From the NCBI RefSeq assembly GCF_000519325.1, contig NZ_KI912613.1, positions 2,053,850 through 2,091,654 of the forward strand: a DNA stretch of 37,805 bases, read 5' to 3'. Source of the stretch: Patulibacter minatonensis DSM 18081. Lineage in GTDB: Bacteria > Actinomycetota > Thermoleophilia > Solirubrobacterales > Solirubrobacteraceae. The notes beneath the pieces were generated by a model that worked only from the letters and a program-made list of their open reading frames with translations, was not told the origin of the DNA and ran no database searches. The translations under genes were made by a program, and so were the position numbers. Shown one piece after another: positions 1 through 8,675 of this stretch (the first letter of the stretch is position 1; every line of letters begins with the position of its first letter).

Positions 1-1
1 C

Positions 2-580
2 CGCAAGGCCGACGAGCTCCGCGAGGTCGCGCGCGACGCGATCCGCACCAGGGAGCGCCGGGGCGACGGCGAGGACGACACGCTCGGCGGACTCGATCTC
101 GACGTCGGCGGCGGGGTCGCGTGGCCGCTGGCCATCGTCGTCGTGGTGCTCCTCGCGATCGTCGGCGCGGTCGCGCTCGCCCGGCGCGGCCCGCGCCGTC
201 GCGGGCGTGCCGAGGACGTCGCCGTGGCCGGCGACGCGCGCGTGGCCGACCTCGAGCGGGAGGCCCGGCGCGCGGAGGAGGCCGGCGAGCACCGCACCGC
301 CGTCGTGCTCTGGTTCCGGGCCGGGACCCGCCGGCTCCGCGACGCCCGCCGCGTGCGGGCCGCCGAGACCGCGACGCCGTCGGAGGTCGCCCGCGCCGCC
401 GAGGACCACCGCGTGGCCGTGCTCGCCGTCGACCACGACCGCGCCGCCTACGGCCCCGGCCCCGTCGGCCCCGACGCGAGCCGCGGCGCCCGCGAGGGCT
501 GGGCCGTGGTGCTCCGCGAGCCCCGGGCGGAGCGGCCCGGCACGGACGACCGGTCCTCCGCGACGGGCGGCGGGACATGA
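2..580 (+). CDS. DUF4129 domain protein, C-terminal part (cut by window edge)
   Basis: The open frame enters at base 2 with no start codon in view, so the N-terminus lies outside the window. Visible parts are a charged stretch, one transmembrane helix (encoded at about 121-185), an Arg-rich membrane-exit segment, and a cytosolic helical domain. The domain carries the DUF4129 pattern of an E-R-x-A-E-E-A-G-type helix followed by an Ala/Val-rich helix and R-L-R-D. In other actinobacteria DUF4129 proteins are encoded with DUF4350, MoxR and DUF58, as here. Their molecular role is unknown; a membrane partner of the MoxR ATPase is an inference. The stop codon overlaps an ATG as ATGA (577-580). The family call rests on context plus the C-terminal pattern. 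Confidence 0.75.
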   Translation, partial: RKADELREVARDAIRTRERRGDGEDDTLGGLDLDVGGGVAWPLAIVVVVLLAIVGAVALARRGPRRRGRAEDVAVAGDARVADLEREARRAEEAGEHRTAVVLWFRAGTRRLRDARRVRAAETATPSEVARAAEDHRVAVLAVDHDRAAYGPGPVGPDASRGAREGWAVVLREPRAERPGTDDRSSATGGGT

Positions 581-636
581 GCGCCCACGGCATCCCGGCC
601 GCGACCGGCGCCGCACGGGTGGGGGAGGACGCGTGA
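577..636 (+). CDS. 19-codon bridging mini-ORF between DUF4129 and DUF4350 (candidate)
   Basis: Its ATG overlaps the DUF4129 stop as ATGA (577-580), and its TGA overlaps the GTG of the DUF4350 gene as GTGA (633-636). Eighteen of 19 sense codons end in G or C, like real genes here. The predicted peptide, MSAHGIPAATGAARVGEDA, matches no family I know. A plausible role is to carry ribosomes across the 50-nt gap so that the downstream gene is translationally coupled. That is inference. High GC3 can also arise by chance in DNA this GC-rich, so it may be a fortuitous ORF. Confidence 0.3.
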   Translation: MSAHGIPAATGAARVGEDA

Positions 637-1720
637 AGGGGAAGGTCATCGCGGGCGTCCTGGCCGCCGTCGTCGTGCTGGTCGTGCTCGCGACCCAGTT
701 CAGCGGTGGGGACGACGGATCGACGGAGGTCCGCGACGGATGGCGCAGCGGCGCGGAGCGCGGCCTCGGGGCCTGGGCGGCGGTGCTGCGGCACGAAGGG
801 GTCAGGCTCCGCGTCCGCGACGTCGACCCGTCCTCGATGCGCCTCCTGCCCGGCACGACCTACGTCTTCGCGGAGGAGCTGCTCGACGACGACGCCGCCG
901 ACCGGGTCGTCGAGGAGCTGCGGCGCGGGGCGCGGGTCGTGGCGGTCGGCGACGACGCCGACCTGGTGCTCCGCGCGCTCGACGAGCCGACCGCGGACGA
1001 GACCCGGACGAGCGGTGACGCCGTCGCCGTCCGCGACGCCGCCGAGACCCGTGCGACCGATCTCGTCCGGCGCTCCGGCGTCGTCTGGTCCGATCCGCCG
1101 TCCGACCTCCGGCCGCTGCTGGAGCTCGACCGCCCGGGTGGCGACGCCGTCGCCGGCACCCTGCGGGTCGGTCGCGGCACGGTCGTCCTGATCCCCGACC
1201 GCGGGATCGTCGAGAACCTCGACCTGCGGGAGGCCGACAACGCCGCGTTCGCGGCCGCCGTCGTCGGGCGCGGGAAGGCCGTCGCGCTGCGCACGCGCGA
1301 GTCCGGATCGGTCGGCGGGCTGCCGTCGCGCGCCGTGCTGGTGGTCCTCCTGCTCGTCGCCGCGGCCGCCGTCGCGCTGGTCGCCCGCGGGCGACGCCTC
1401 GGGCCCGCGGTCCAGCCCGACGAGGATCCGACGCCCGGGCGCTCCGGGTACGTCGACGCCGTCGCGGCCGTCCTCGCCCGGACGTCCGACCGCCGGTCCG
1501 CCGTCGAGCGCCTCCGGGCCCGGGGCCGCGCGCTCCTGGCCCGGCGGATCGGCCTGGAGCCGGACCCCACGCCGGAGGACGTGCGCGCCGCCGCGCGGAG
1601 CGCCGGGCTGACCGACGCCGACGCGGCCGCCCTGGCGGGCGGCCCGGGCGCCGCGCCGCCGGGAACCGATGAGTTGCAAGCCGTCGGGCGGGCCCTCGCC
1701 CGCCTGGAAGGAGACACCCG

Positions 1721-1724
<4 letters not shown>
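633..1724 (+). CDS. DUF4350 domain membrane protein
   Basis: The protein has 363 residues. The GTG start is chosen because GGGGGAGG at 621-628 sits at Shine-Dalgarno distance and the protein then opens with a Lys-flanked transmembrane helix (about residues 5-22). The extracytoplasmic part shows the DUF4350 pattern: a SGAERGLGAWAAVLRHEGVRL segment, then a TYVFAEELLDDD segment like a GATase-1-type strand, and GRGTVVLIPDRGIVEN. A second helix lies near residue 230-250, followed by a cytosolic helical tail. DUF4350 proteins are conserved partners in MoxR/DUF58 loci; no activity is established. The stop overlaps the MoxR ATG (ATGA at 1721-1724), which indicates coupled translation. Confidence 0.8.
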
Positions 1725-2652
<928 letters not shown>

Positions 2653-2656
<4 letters not shown>

Positions 2657-4041
2657 GACTGAGCCCGTCACCCCTGGTCGCGGTCGTCCTGGCCGCGTGC
2701 GCGGTCGCCGCCGTCCTGCTGCCCGCGGGGCCCGTGGTGGCGGTCGCGGGGCTCGTCCTCGTGCTGTCGGTGCTCGACGGGTTCCTGGCCCGCCGCCGGC
2801 CGCCGTCGCTGGAGGTGACGGCGCCCGGGATCGCCCCGCGGGGCGCCGCGGTGCCGGTGACCGTCACGCCGGCCGTGGCCGAGCCCGGGCTTCGGCTGCG
2901 GCTCGCCGGGCTCCCGGGGGTGACGGTCGACGCCGGCGACGGCAAGGGGTCCCTGACGGCGCAGGTGACCGCCGCGCGCCGCGGCCGACACGTGCTGCCG
3001 CTCCCGGTGGCCCGCCGCACGGGCCCGCTGCGGCTGGGGCGCTGGGACCATCGCGGCACGACGCCCGTCGAGCTGCGGGTGCTCCCCGACTACCGGACCG
3101 CCCACCTGCTCGCCGCCGCCGTGCGGTCCGGGCGTGCCGCCACCGGGGTCCGGAACCGCGGGCCCTACGGCCTGGGCACCGAGTTCGACCACGTGCGCGA
3201 GTACGCGCCGGAGGACGACGTCCGGATGGTCAACTGGCGCGCGACCGAGCGGATGGGGCGCCCGATGAGCAACCAGCGGCGCGTGGAGGCCGACCGCGAC
3301 GTCGTCGTCCTCGTCGACGGCGGCCGGCTCGGTGCCGCCCCGGCCGACCGCGACCCCGACGGTCCGGGCGCGCCGCGGACGACGGGTCCGGACTTCGGCG
3401 GCCCGCGCTGGAGCGCGGTGCGTCGCGCGCTGGCGCCCGGGGCGCACCCGGACGAGGACGAGGACGACGCCGGTCCGCCGCCCGCCGAGCTGCGGCTGCT
3501 CGACGTCTGGCTCGACGCCGCCGCCGCGGTCGCCGCCACGGCCGACGTCCTCGACGACCACGTCGGCGCGATCGCCTACGACGACCGGATCCGCCGCCAG
3601 CTCCAGCCGCGCCGCGGGGCCGGCGACGCCGTCGTCCGGGCGCTCCACGACCTCGAGCCCACGCGGGTCGACAGCGACCACGAGCGCGCCTTCCGGCAGG
3701 TCGGCGGGACGCGCCGCGCGTTCGTGCTCGTGCTCACCGATTTGCTGGACGAGGCCGCGGCCGCGCCGCTCCTGGCGGCCGCCCCGCTCCTGGCCCGCCG
3801 CCACGCGCTCTGCGTCGCCACGATCGAGGAGCCGCGGCTCCGGCGCCTCGCGACGACGGTCCCCGAGGACGAGATCGGGGCGCTCGCCCAGGCCGTCGCG
3901 GTCGACGTCCGCGACCAGCGCGACCGGGTCGCCGCCCGGCTGCGCGCCCGCGGCGCGCAGGTCCTGTCGGTCCCCCCGGGCAGCCTGCCGGCCGCCTCGG
4001 TGCAGGCGTACCTGCGGGCGAAGCGGCGCGGGGTGCTCTGA
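2653..4041 (+). CDS. DUF58 (vWA-like) membrane protein, MoxR partner
   Basis: The protein has 462 residues. It starts at a GTG overlapping the MoxR stop, which restores the two N-terminal transmembrane helices (about residues 5-45) that DUF58 proteins carry. The diagnostic DUF58 block, YAPEDDVRMVNWRATER, lies near residues 183-200, followed by VVVLVDGGRL, the first strand of the vWA-like fold. An acidic and Pro-rich insertion of roughly 50-60 residues separates that strand from LDVWLDAAAAVAATADVLDD; ordinary family members are much shorter at this point. It is the last gene of the operon, and a strong hairpin follows at 4042. Confidence 0.9.
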
Positions 4042-4074
4042 GCCCGCCCGGCGCGCGACGCGCCGGCGGCGGGC
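4042..4074. terminator. GC-rich hairpin between convergent operons
   Basis: Starts one base after the DUF58 stop. A 7-bp perfect stem CGGCGCG/CGCGCCG has a CGA loop and extends outward through GCCCGCC/GGCGGGC with a 2-nt bulge. It lies in the 48-bp gap between two convergent genes, so it could serve both. There is no U-tract, as is common for actinobacterial terminators. Confidence 0.6.
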
Positions 4075-4089
4075 CACCAGGCGCCGCTC

Positions 4090-5259
4090 CTACGAGAGGT
4101 CGCCGCCCGGCCGGAGCTTCGCGTTCCAGCGCTGCTCGATCCGGCCGAAGCGCCAGACGGCGACCGCGACGAGCCACGTGACGACGAACAGGCCGACCAG
4201 GACGTAGCCCACGGCGTTGAGGTCCAGCGCGGAGAAGAAGCTCCAGATCCCGCCCTCGAGGCCGAGCTTCTCGGCGAGCACCTGCATCAGCTCGATCACG
4301 CCGATGCCGAGCGCGACGGCGACCGACAGTCCCGTCACGGTGATGTTGTAGAAGACCTTCCGCACCGGCTTGGCGAACGCCCAGCCGTACGCGACGGTCA
4401 TGAACGCGCCGTCGATCGTGTCGAGCAGCGACATGCCGGCGGCGAACAGGATCGGCAGGCAGAGGATCGCGTAGAGCGGGAGCCCGCCCGCGGCGGCGCT
4501 GCCGGCGGTCGCCAGGAGCGCGACCTCCGTGGCGGTGTCGAAGCCCAGGCCGAACAGCAGACCGAGCGGGTACATCTGCCACGGCTGCTTCACGGCGCGG
4601 GTCGCGCGTCCGAGGAACCGGTTCATGAACCCCCGGGAGTTCAGCTGCTCCTCGAGCGCCTGCTCGTCGAACTCGCCGTGGCGCATCCGCCGGAAGACCT
4701 TGACGATGCCGACGAGCACGACGAGGTTGATGAGCCCGATCAGGAGCAGGAACAGCCCGGAGACCGTGGGGCCGATGAGCCCGGTGGCCTGGTGGAGCGT
4801 CGAGCTGTCGTCCTGCACCGCGCCGCTCAGCCCCTTGATGCCGAGCGCGAACGCCGCGGCGAGCAGGAACACGATCGAGGAGTGCCCGAGCGAGAAGAAG
4901 AAGCCGACGCTCAGCGGTCGCTGCCCGTCGGCCATGAGCTTGCGGGTGACGTTGTCGATCGCGCCGATGTGGTCGGCGTCGAACGCGTGGCGCATCCCGA
5001 GCGTGTAGGCGGTGATCCCGATGCCGACGCCGAAGACCCCGGTCGTGCCGAGCGACAGGTGCGCCGGGACGACCGCGCCGAACAGCAGGCCGAAGCCCAC
5101 GACGTGGAGCAGCAGCACGACGGCGAACAGCACGGCGGCGCGCCGCCACTCCGCCGGCGACATCGAGCGGGCGATGCGCCGCCGGCGCGACGGGCGTGGC
5201 CCGCCGACCCCCGGGCCGGTCCCCGCGAGGGCCCGGCCCGGCGTGTCCCCGGCCGTCAT
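4090..5259 (-). CDS. NiCoT-family nickel/cobalt permease (HoxN/HupN/NixA type)
   Basis: A 389-residue inner-membrane transporter. The NiCoT signature HAFDADHI is at residues 91-98, within RHAFDADHIGAIDNVTRK, and the second signature FFFSLGHSS is at about 120-128. Further conserved blocks are LLFGLGFDTATE and GMSLLDTIDGAFM. About eight hydrophobic helices are visible. These His/Asp motifs bind the metal during high-affinity uptake of Ni2+ or Co2+; which metal is carried cannot be read from sequence. The gene is the last of a four-gene unit, and its ATG is one base from the stop of the preceding 107-residue protein. No nickel enzyme or cobalamin gene is in the window. Confidence 0.93.
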   Translation of the reverse strand: MTAGDTPGRALAGTGPGVGGPRPSRRRRIARSMSPAEWRRAAVLFAVVLLLHVVGFGLLFGAVVPAHLSLGTTGVFGVGIGITAYTLGMRHAFDADHIGAIDNVTRKLMADGQRPLSVGFFFSLGHSSIVFLLAAAFALGIKGLSGAVQDDSSTLHQATGLIGPTVSGLFLLLIGLINLVVLVGIVKVFRRMRHGEFDEQALEEQLNSRGFMNRFLGRATRAVKQPWQMYPLGLLFGLGFDTATEVALLATAGSAAAGGLPLYAILCLPILFAAGMSLLDTIDGAFMTVAYGWAFAKPVRKVFYNITVTGLSVAVALGIGVIELMQVLAEKLGLEGGIWSFFSALDLNAVGYVLVGLFVVTWLVAVAVWRFGRIEQRWNAKLRPGGDLS

Positions 5260-5260
5260 C

Positions 5261-5584
5261 TCAGTCCGCCGGGGGCGCCCAGTGGCACTCGGTGACGCCG
5301 CCGTCGCGGATCTCCACGTCGCGCTCGCGGGCCGCGTCGCGCACCCACAGCGTGTACGTGCCCGCCGGGATCCGGTCGAAGACCGCGGCGTGGAACGTCT
5401 CGCCGCCGATCGGGCGCTCCAGGATGTGCTGGTGCTGGCGATCGGCGTCGTCGCCCGTGGGGCTGATCTCGATCGGCGTGTCGATCTCCGTGTCGTCCCA
5501 GTGCACGACGAGCGCGCCGAGGCCGCCGCCGATGTCGAGGACCACGGGCTCCGGGTGCGGCCGGGCGACCGGCTCGGCGCTCAC
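5261..5584 (-). CDS. 107-residue conserved protein in the DUF4331/nickel operon
   Basis: Starts at a GTG overlapping the DUF4331 stop (GTGA at 5581-5584) and ends one base before the NiCoT start. The protein reads as a compact all-beta domain, with VVLDIGGGLGALVVHWDD, EIDTPIEISP, then a GGETFHAAVFDRIPAGTYTLW block and a final ECHW. There is no signal peptide and no membrane segment. As I recall, similar short actinobacterial proteins are sometimes labelled phospholipase in databases; nothing visible supports that activity. The run of His and Asp (EISPTGDDADRQHQHILER) could bind metal, which would suit the neighbouring nickel/cobalt permease; this is speculation. Real gene, function unknown. 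Confidence 0.75.
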   Translation of the reverse strand: MSAEPVARPHPEPVVLDIGGGLGALVVHWDDTEIDTPIEISPTGDDADRQHQHILERPIGGETFHAAVFDRIPAGTYTLWVRDAARERDVEIRDGGVTECHWAPPAD

Positions 5585-7032
5585 GGGGTCACCCCCGGGA
5601 TCGAGATGACCGGCAGGGGACCGGACTCCGACGTCACCGTCGGGTGGTCGAAGCCGTCGTAGGGCTCGCCGAGGTACGGGAAGCTCGAGAAGAACCGCGC
5701 GCTCGAGCCGACCGGCCCGGTCGGCGGGATCGGCACGCCCTGCGTCACGAGGCTGACCGCGGGGTCGGGGTTGAAGTCCGGGTCGAACCGCTTGTTGATG
5801 ACCGCGCCGAGCATGCGCACGAAGATCGTCACGATGTCGTCCTCGACCCGTCGGCCGTTCGGGTAGCCGGCCGGGTCGCCGTCGAGCGGGCCGAGCGGCT
5901 GGAGCTGCTTGCTCGGCGGGACCGCGACGTTCAGGCGGAGCATGTCCGACGCGATCGGCCCGGTGTAGTTCTGGAAGCCGGGGAAGATGCCGGGCTTGAA
6001 CCCGTTCAGGAGCAGCGCCCGCAGGTCCTTCCGCGGCTTGCCGGACGCCGCCAGCGCCCGCAGCTTCTCGAAGACGCCGGGGTAGAGGTCGGGCAGGAGC
6101 TTCGGCAGCTCGGGCTGCTCGACGCCCGGGGTGTACTCCTTGTCGTTCACGGGCTGGCTGCCGTTCCAGCCGTCCTTCTCCACCATCGGCACCATCAGCT
6201 CGTTGAAGAGCGGGCTGCCCAGGCGCGAGACCTGGACCCACGGGCCGGACTCGGTGTGCTGGCCGGTGGTGTCGCCGCGCAGACGCATCTTGCGACGGGA
6301 GGCGGCGCCCCAGATCCCGATCGTCGAGGCCGCGGCGTTCACGTCCTTCGGCACGGAGCCGTCGCGGGTGAGGTCGCTGATCGGCACCTGCAGCGCGATC
6401 GTATGGACGTTGATGCCGTTCTTCAGCGTGTCGAGGCCGACGGAGGGCAGCATCGGCACCACGTGCAGGGTCGAGAACGGCCGCAGGTCAGCGAGGTCGA
6501 AGATCCCGCCGAGGTCGGCGTAGAAGCCGTCGTTGCGCTGGCCGGCGAAGACGGTCCCGCCGCCGGGGAGCCGATGGACCGCCGCCTGCGCGAGCTTCGT
6601 GTACTCCGGGGTGGAGTGCGGGCCGATGTTGCACGGCGGGCACGCCAGGCCGGACGCGATGACCTTCGGGGCGCCGGTGCCGACCTGCTTGCTGACGGTG
6701 TAGGACTGCCGGCGGTTGAAGTTCGGATCCGTCAGCGACCGGATCGGGCCCGTGTTGTAGAGGAACGTCTTCTGGTTCATGACCTTCGTCGTGAACCGGA
6801 AGGTGTAGGTGACGTCGGGCAGCGCGGTGCCCTTGTTGCTGATGTAGATCGAGTACAGGACGTCCTGCCCGAACTCGTAGAAGTTCGGCCCCGCGGCGGC
6901 GGCCTCGAGCGGGATGTAGTTCGTCAGGATCGTGACGGTGTCCGGACGATCCGGGCTCACGAACGCGTACGTGTCCGTGTTGTCGACGCAGGGGTCCTGG
7001 CTGACCTCGGGTGCTTCGCGATGGGAGGACAT
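5581..7032 (-). CDS. DUF4331 family protein
   Basis: A 483-residue protein opening with SSHREAP, the N-terminal signature of DUF4331, followed by the typical DNTDTYAFVSPDRPDTVT and FYEFGQDVLYSIYI blocks. It lacks a classical signal peptide. The usual Asn-rich NVGP region here reads CPPCNIGPHST, placing a CxxC pair at residues 131 and 134; I would expect non-Cys residues there in most homologues. DUF4331 has no established activity; members are predicted beta-rich proteins. It sits 4 nt downstream of the Tat-exported protein gene and overlaps the 107-residue gene, so the set is cotranscribed. A role in metal handling is inferred only from the linked NiCoT permease. Confidence 0.9.
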   Translation of the reverse strand: MSSHREAPEVSQDPCVDNTDTYAFVSPDRPDTVTILTNYIPLEAAAAGPNFYEFGQDVLYSIYISNKGTALPDVTYTFRFTTKVMNQKTFLYNTGPIRSLTDPNFNRRQSYTVSKQVGTGAPKVIASGLACPPCNIGPHSTPEYTKLAQAAVHRLPGGGTVFAGQRNDGFYADLGGIFDLADLRPFSTLHVVPMLPSVGLDTLKNGINVHTIALQVPISDLTRDGSVPKDVNAAASTIGIWGAASRRKMRLRGDTTGQHTESGPWVQVSRLGSPLFNELMVPMVEKDGWNGSQPVNDKEYTPGVEQPELPKLLPDLYPGVFEKLRALAASGKPRKDLRALLLNGFKPGIFPGFQNYTGPIASDMLRLNVAVPPSKQLQPLGPLDGDPAGYPNGRRVEDDIVTIFVRMLGAVINKRFDPDFNPDPAVSLVTQGVPIPPTGPVGSSARFFSSFPYLGEPYDGFDHPTVTSESGPLPVISIPGVTP

Positions 7033-7036
7033 GCGC

Positions 7037-7450
7037 TCAGCCCTTCTTGCTGGTGGTGGGCTTCTTCGCGGGCTTCCGCTTCGCGCGGCGCTTCTTCGCC
7101 TTGGGCTTCTTCTTCGTGACCGTCGTCAGGCGGCGGACGAGCTCGCGGTCCTTGACCGTGCGCTGCGTCGTGCCGGTCATGATCACGACGGTGCCGGCCT
7201 TCGCGTCGTGGACGTAGGCCATCAGCGGCTCGTCCGGCTGGGGCGTCGTCGGATCCTTGATCGCGACGCCGTTGGCGGGTCGGGACGCGGTCGCGTCGGC
7301 GTCGGTCGCGCCGATGAGCGCCACGGGGACGGCGGCCGCGGCGGCGTAGCCCCCCGACCTCCGGAGGAACGCGCGACGGTCGGTCGAGTCGTCGTCGACG
7401 AGCAGGACGGGGCCAGGGGCCATCCGCCCTCGCCTGGTGAAGCGGGACAT
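7037..7450 (-). CDS. Tat-signal protein with polybasic C-terminal tail
   Basis: A 137-residue protein. The ATG at 7450 has a strong GGAGAGGAG-type site upstream. DRRAFLRR at residues 24-31 with a following Ala-rich hydrophobic stretch (35-48) is a twin-arginine export signal. The mature part holds a short domain (EPLMAYVHDAKAGTVVI to VKDRELVRRL, about residues 75-108) and then a tail in which 15 of the last 25 residues are Lys or Arg. Tat export implies folding, often with a cofactor, before export. The basic tail could bind anionic wall polymers or nucleic acid. It is the first gene of the DUF4331/nickel unit. I do not recognise a named family. Confidence 0.75.
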   Translation of the reverse strand: MSRFTRRGRMAPGPVLLVDDDSTDRRAFLRRSGGYAAAAAVPVALIGATDADATASRPANGVAIKDPTTPQPDEPLMAYVHDAKAGTVVIMTGTTQRTVKDRELVRRLTTVTKKKPKAKKRRAKRKPAKKPTTSKKG

Positions 7451-7493
7451 GCCTGATCTCCTCTCCGGACCGCGGTGGGGCCGGGATGGTGAC

Positions 7494-7508
7494 GTTCCCT
7501 GCGGGAAC
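7494..7508. promoter_or_regulatory. Perfect inverted repeat upstream of the Tat/DUF4331/NiCoT operon
   Basis: Reads GTTCCC-TGC-GGGAAC, with 6-bp perfect arms around a 3-bp centre, 43 bp upstream of the first gene of the operon. Size and symmetry fit an operator for a dimeric regulator. The regulator is unknown and not encoded next door. Confidence 0.4.
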
Positions 7509-7582
7509 CCTCGGGGCCGGCGTGGTCGCCGTCGGTCCTCACGGGCATGAACGACGAGGACGGGCCCGTGGACGCACGCAAT

Positions 7583-7596
7583 GTGCCGATCAGCAC
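7583..7596. promoter_or_regulatory. Near-palindrome upstream of the same operon
   Basis: GTGCCGATCAGCAC pairs GTGC with GCAC around a near-symmetric CGATCA centre (12 of 14 positions symmetric). The flanking T and A extend it to 16 bp. It is about 130 bp upstream of the Tat-signal gene, in the 200-bp gap after the SpoIIM-like gene. It could be an operator or part of the terminator of the upstream gene. Confidence 0.25.
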
Positions 7597-7650
7597 AATT
7601 CGGTGGTCCGCGCGTCCTCTCCGCCCGTCCCGGCGGGCCCCGCCGGTCGG

Positions 7651-8658
7651 TCAGCCCGTGGCCGGCGACGCGGCCGGCAGCGGGGCCGCCGCGACCGTCC
7701 CGGCGGTCGCCAGGTCGGAGCGCCGCCCGCGGACCACGACCGCGGCCCAGTAGGCACCACCGATGCCCAGACCGAGGACGGCGACGCCGATCGCGGGCCA
7801 GCCGGCGGGGGAGACGAAGCCCTCGACGATGCCGCAGAGGACGAGGAAGGGCGCGGTGCCCAGGACGACGAGGACCGTCGGCCGGGCGATGTCGCGCACG
7901 GCGACGCGGCGGGGCCGGTCGCCCGGGTCGACGACCGCCCAGCCGACGGCCATCCCGGCCGCGGCGGCGACGACGATGCAGCTGAGCTCCAGCACGCCGT
8001 GGGCGACGATCAGGTGCAGGACGTTGCCGAGGTTGTCGTTCGCCGCGGCGACGCCGAGGACGGCCCCGAGGATCGCCCCGTTGTACGCCACGATCACGAC
8101 GCCGGGGACGACGCACAGGAGCCCGGCGACGAACGCCATGAACGTCACCCGGATGTTGTTCGTGAAGAGCTGCGACGAGAACGCGGCGGACTCCGATGAG
8201 GCGAGGCCCCGGTCGCCGACGGGCGGTGCGGCGCCGTCGATGAAGTCGCCGGGGACGAGCGCGGCCGCGACCGCCGGGTCGAGCGCCGCCCACACGCCGA
8301 CGACCAGCGCGGTCCCGAGCAGCGCGACGCCCGCCAGCGCGATCCACCGCCACAGCGCGTGCGTCAGGCGCCAGTAGTCGCGGGAGAAGAACTGCCGGGC
8401 GGAGCCGCGGGCGCCGGCCCGGGCGTAGACGAGGGACCGCGACCGGCGCACCAGGAGCTCGAGCCGCTGGACGACCGGGTCGCCCGGATAGGCGCGCCGC
8501 GCGTGCGCCAGGTCGGCGGCGGCGGCGCGGTACGCGGCCCCGAGCTCGAGTACGCCGTCCGCCCCGAGGCGCTCCGGTCGGTTCCCCGCCCGGCGGAGGA
8601 GGTCCTCCAGCGCGTCCCACGAGGGGGTGCGGTCGGCGAGGAAGCGGGATAGGGTCAC
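7651..8658 (-). CDS. Stage II sporulation protein M (SpoIIM) family membrane protein
   Basis: A 335-residue membrane protein with a GTG start. A cytosolic helical N-terminus carries the family-typical LEDLLRRAG and LGAAYRAAAADLAHARRAYPGDPVVQRLE segments. At least five transmembrane helices follow. The block SSQLFTNNIRVTFMAFVAGLLCVVPGVVIVAYNGAILGA is the SpoIIM/DUF95 core (described here by its start and end motifs). In endospore formers SpoIIM works in engulfment, but this broader family occurs in many non-sporulating actinobacteria, usually beside RDD and MoxR/DUF58 genes. The start lies 4 bp from the divergent RDD start. Confidence 0.9.
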   Translation of the reverse strand: MTLSRFLADRTPSWDALEDLLRRAGNRPERLGADGVLELGAAYRAAAADLAHARRAYPGDPVVQRLELLVRRSRSLVYARAGARGSARQFFSRDYWRLTHALWRWIALAGVALLGTALVVGVWAALDPAVAAALVPGDFIDGAAPPVGDRGLASSESAAFSSQLFTNNIRVTFMAFVAGLLCVVPGVVIVAYNGAILGAVLGVAAANDNLGNVLHLIVAHGVLELSCIVVAAAAGMAVGWAVVDPGDRPRRVAVRDIARPTVLVVLGTAPFLVLCGIVEGFVSPAGWPAIGVAVLGLGIGGAYWAAVVVRGRRSDLATAGTVAAAPLPAASPATG

Positions 8659-8675
8659 GGCCGTGCAGGAGTATC
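8650..8675. promoter_or_regulatory. Overlapping back-to-back promoters for RDD (+) and SpoIIM (-)
   Basis: On the plus strand TAGGGT (8650-8655) ends 7 nt before the RDD GTG, the spacing of a leaderless transcript. On the minus strand GATACT (8675-8670) lies 11 nt before the SpoIIM GTG. Each -10 box is inside or touching the other gene's first codons, since only 4 bp separate the two starts. No TTGACA-like -35 is visible for either. Called by eye. Confidence 0.45.
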
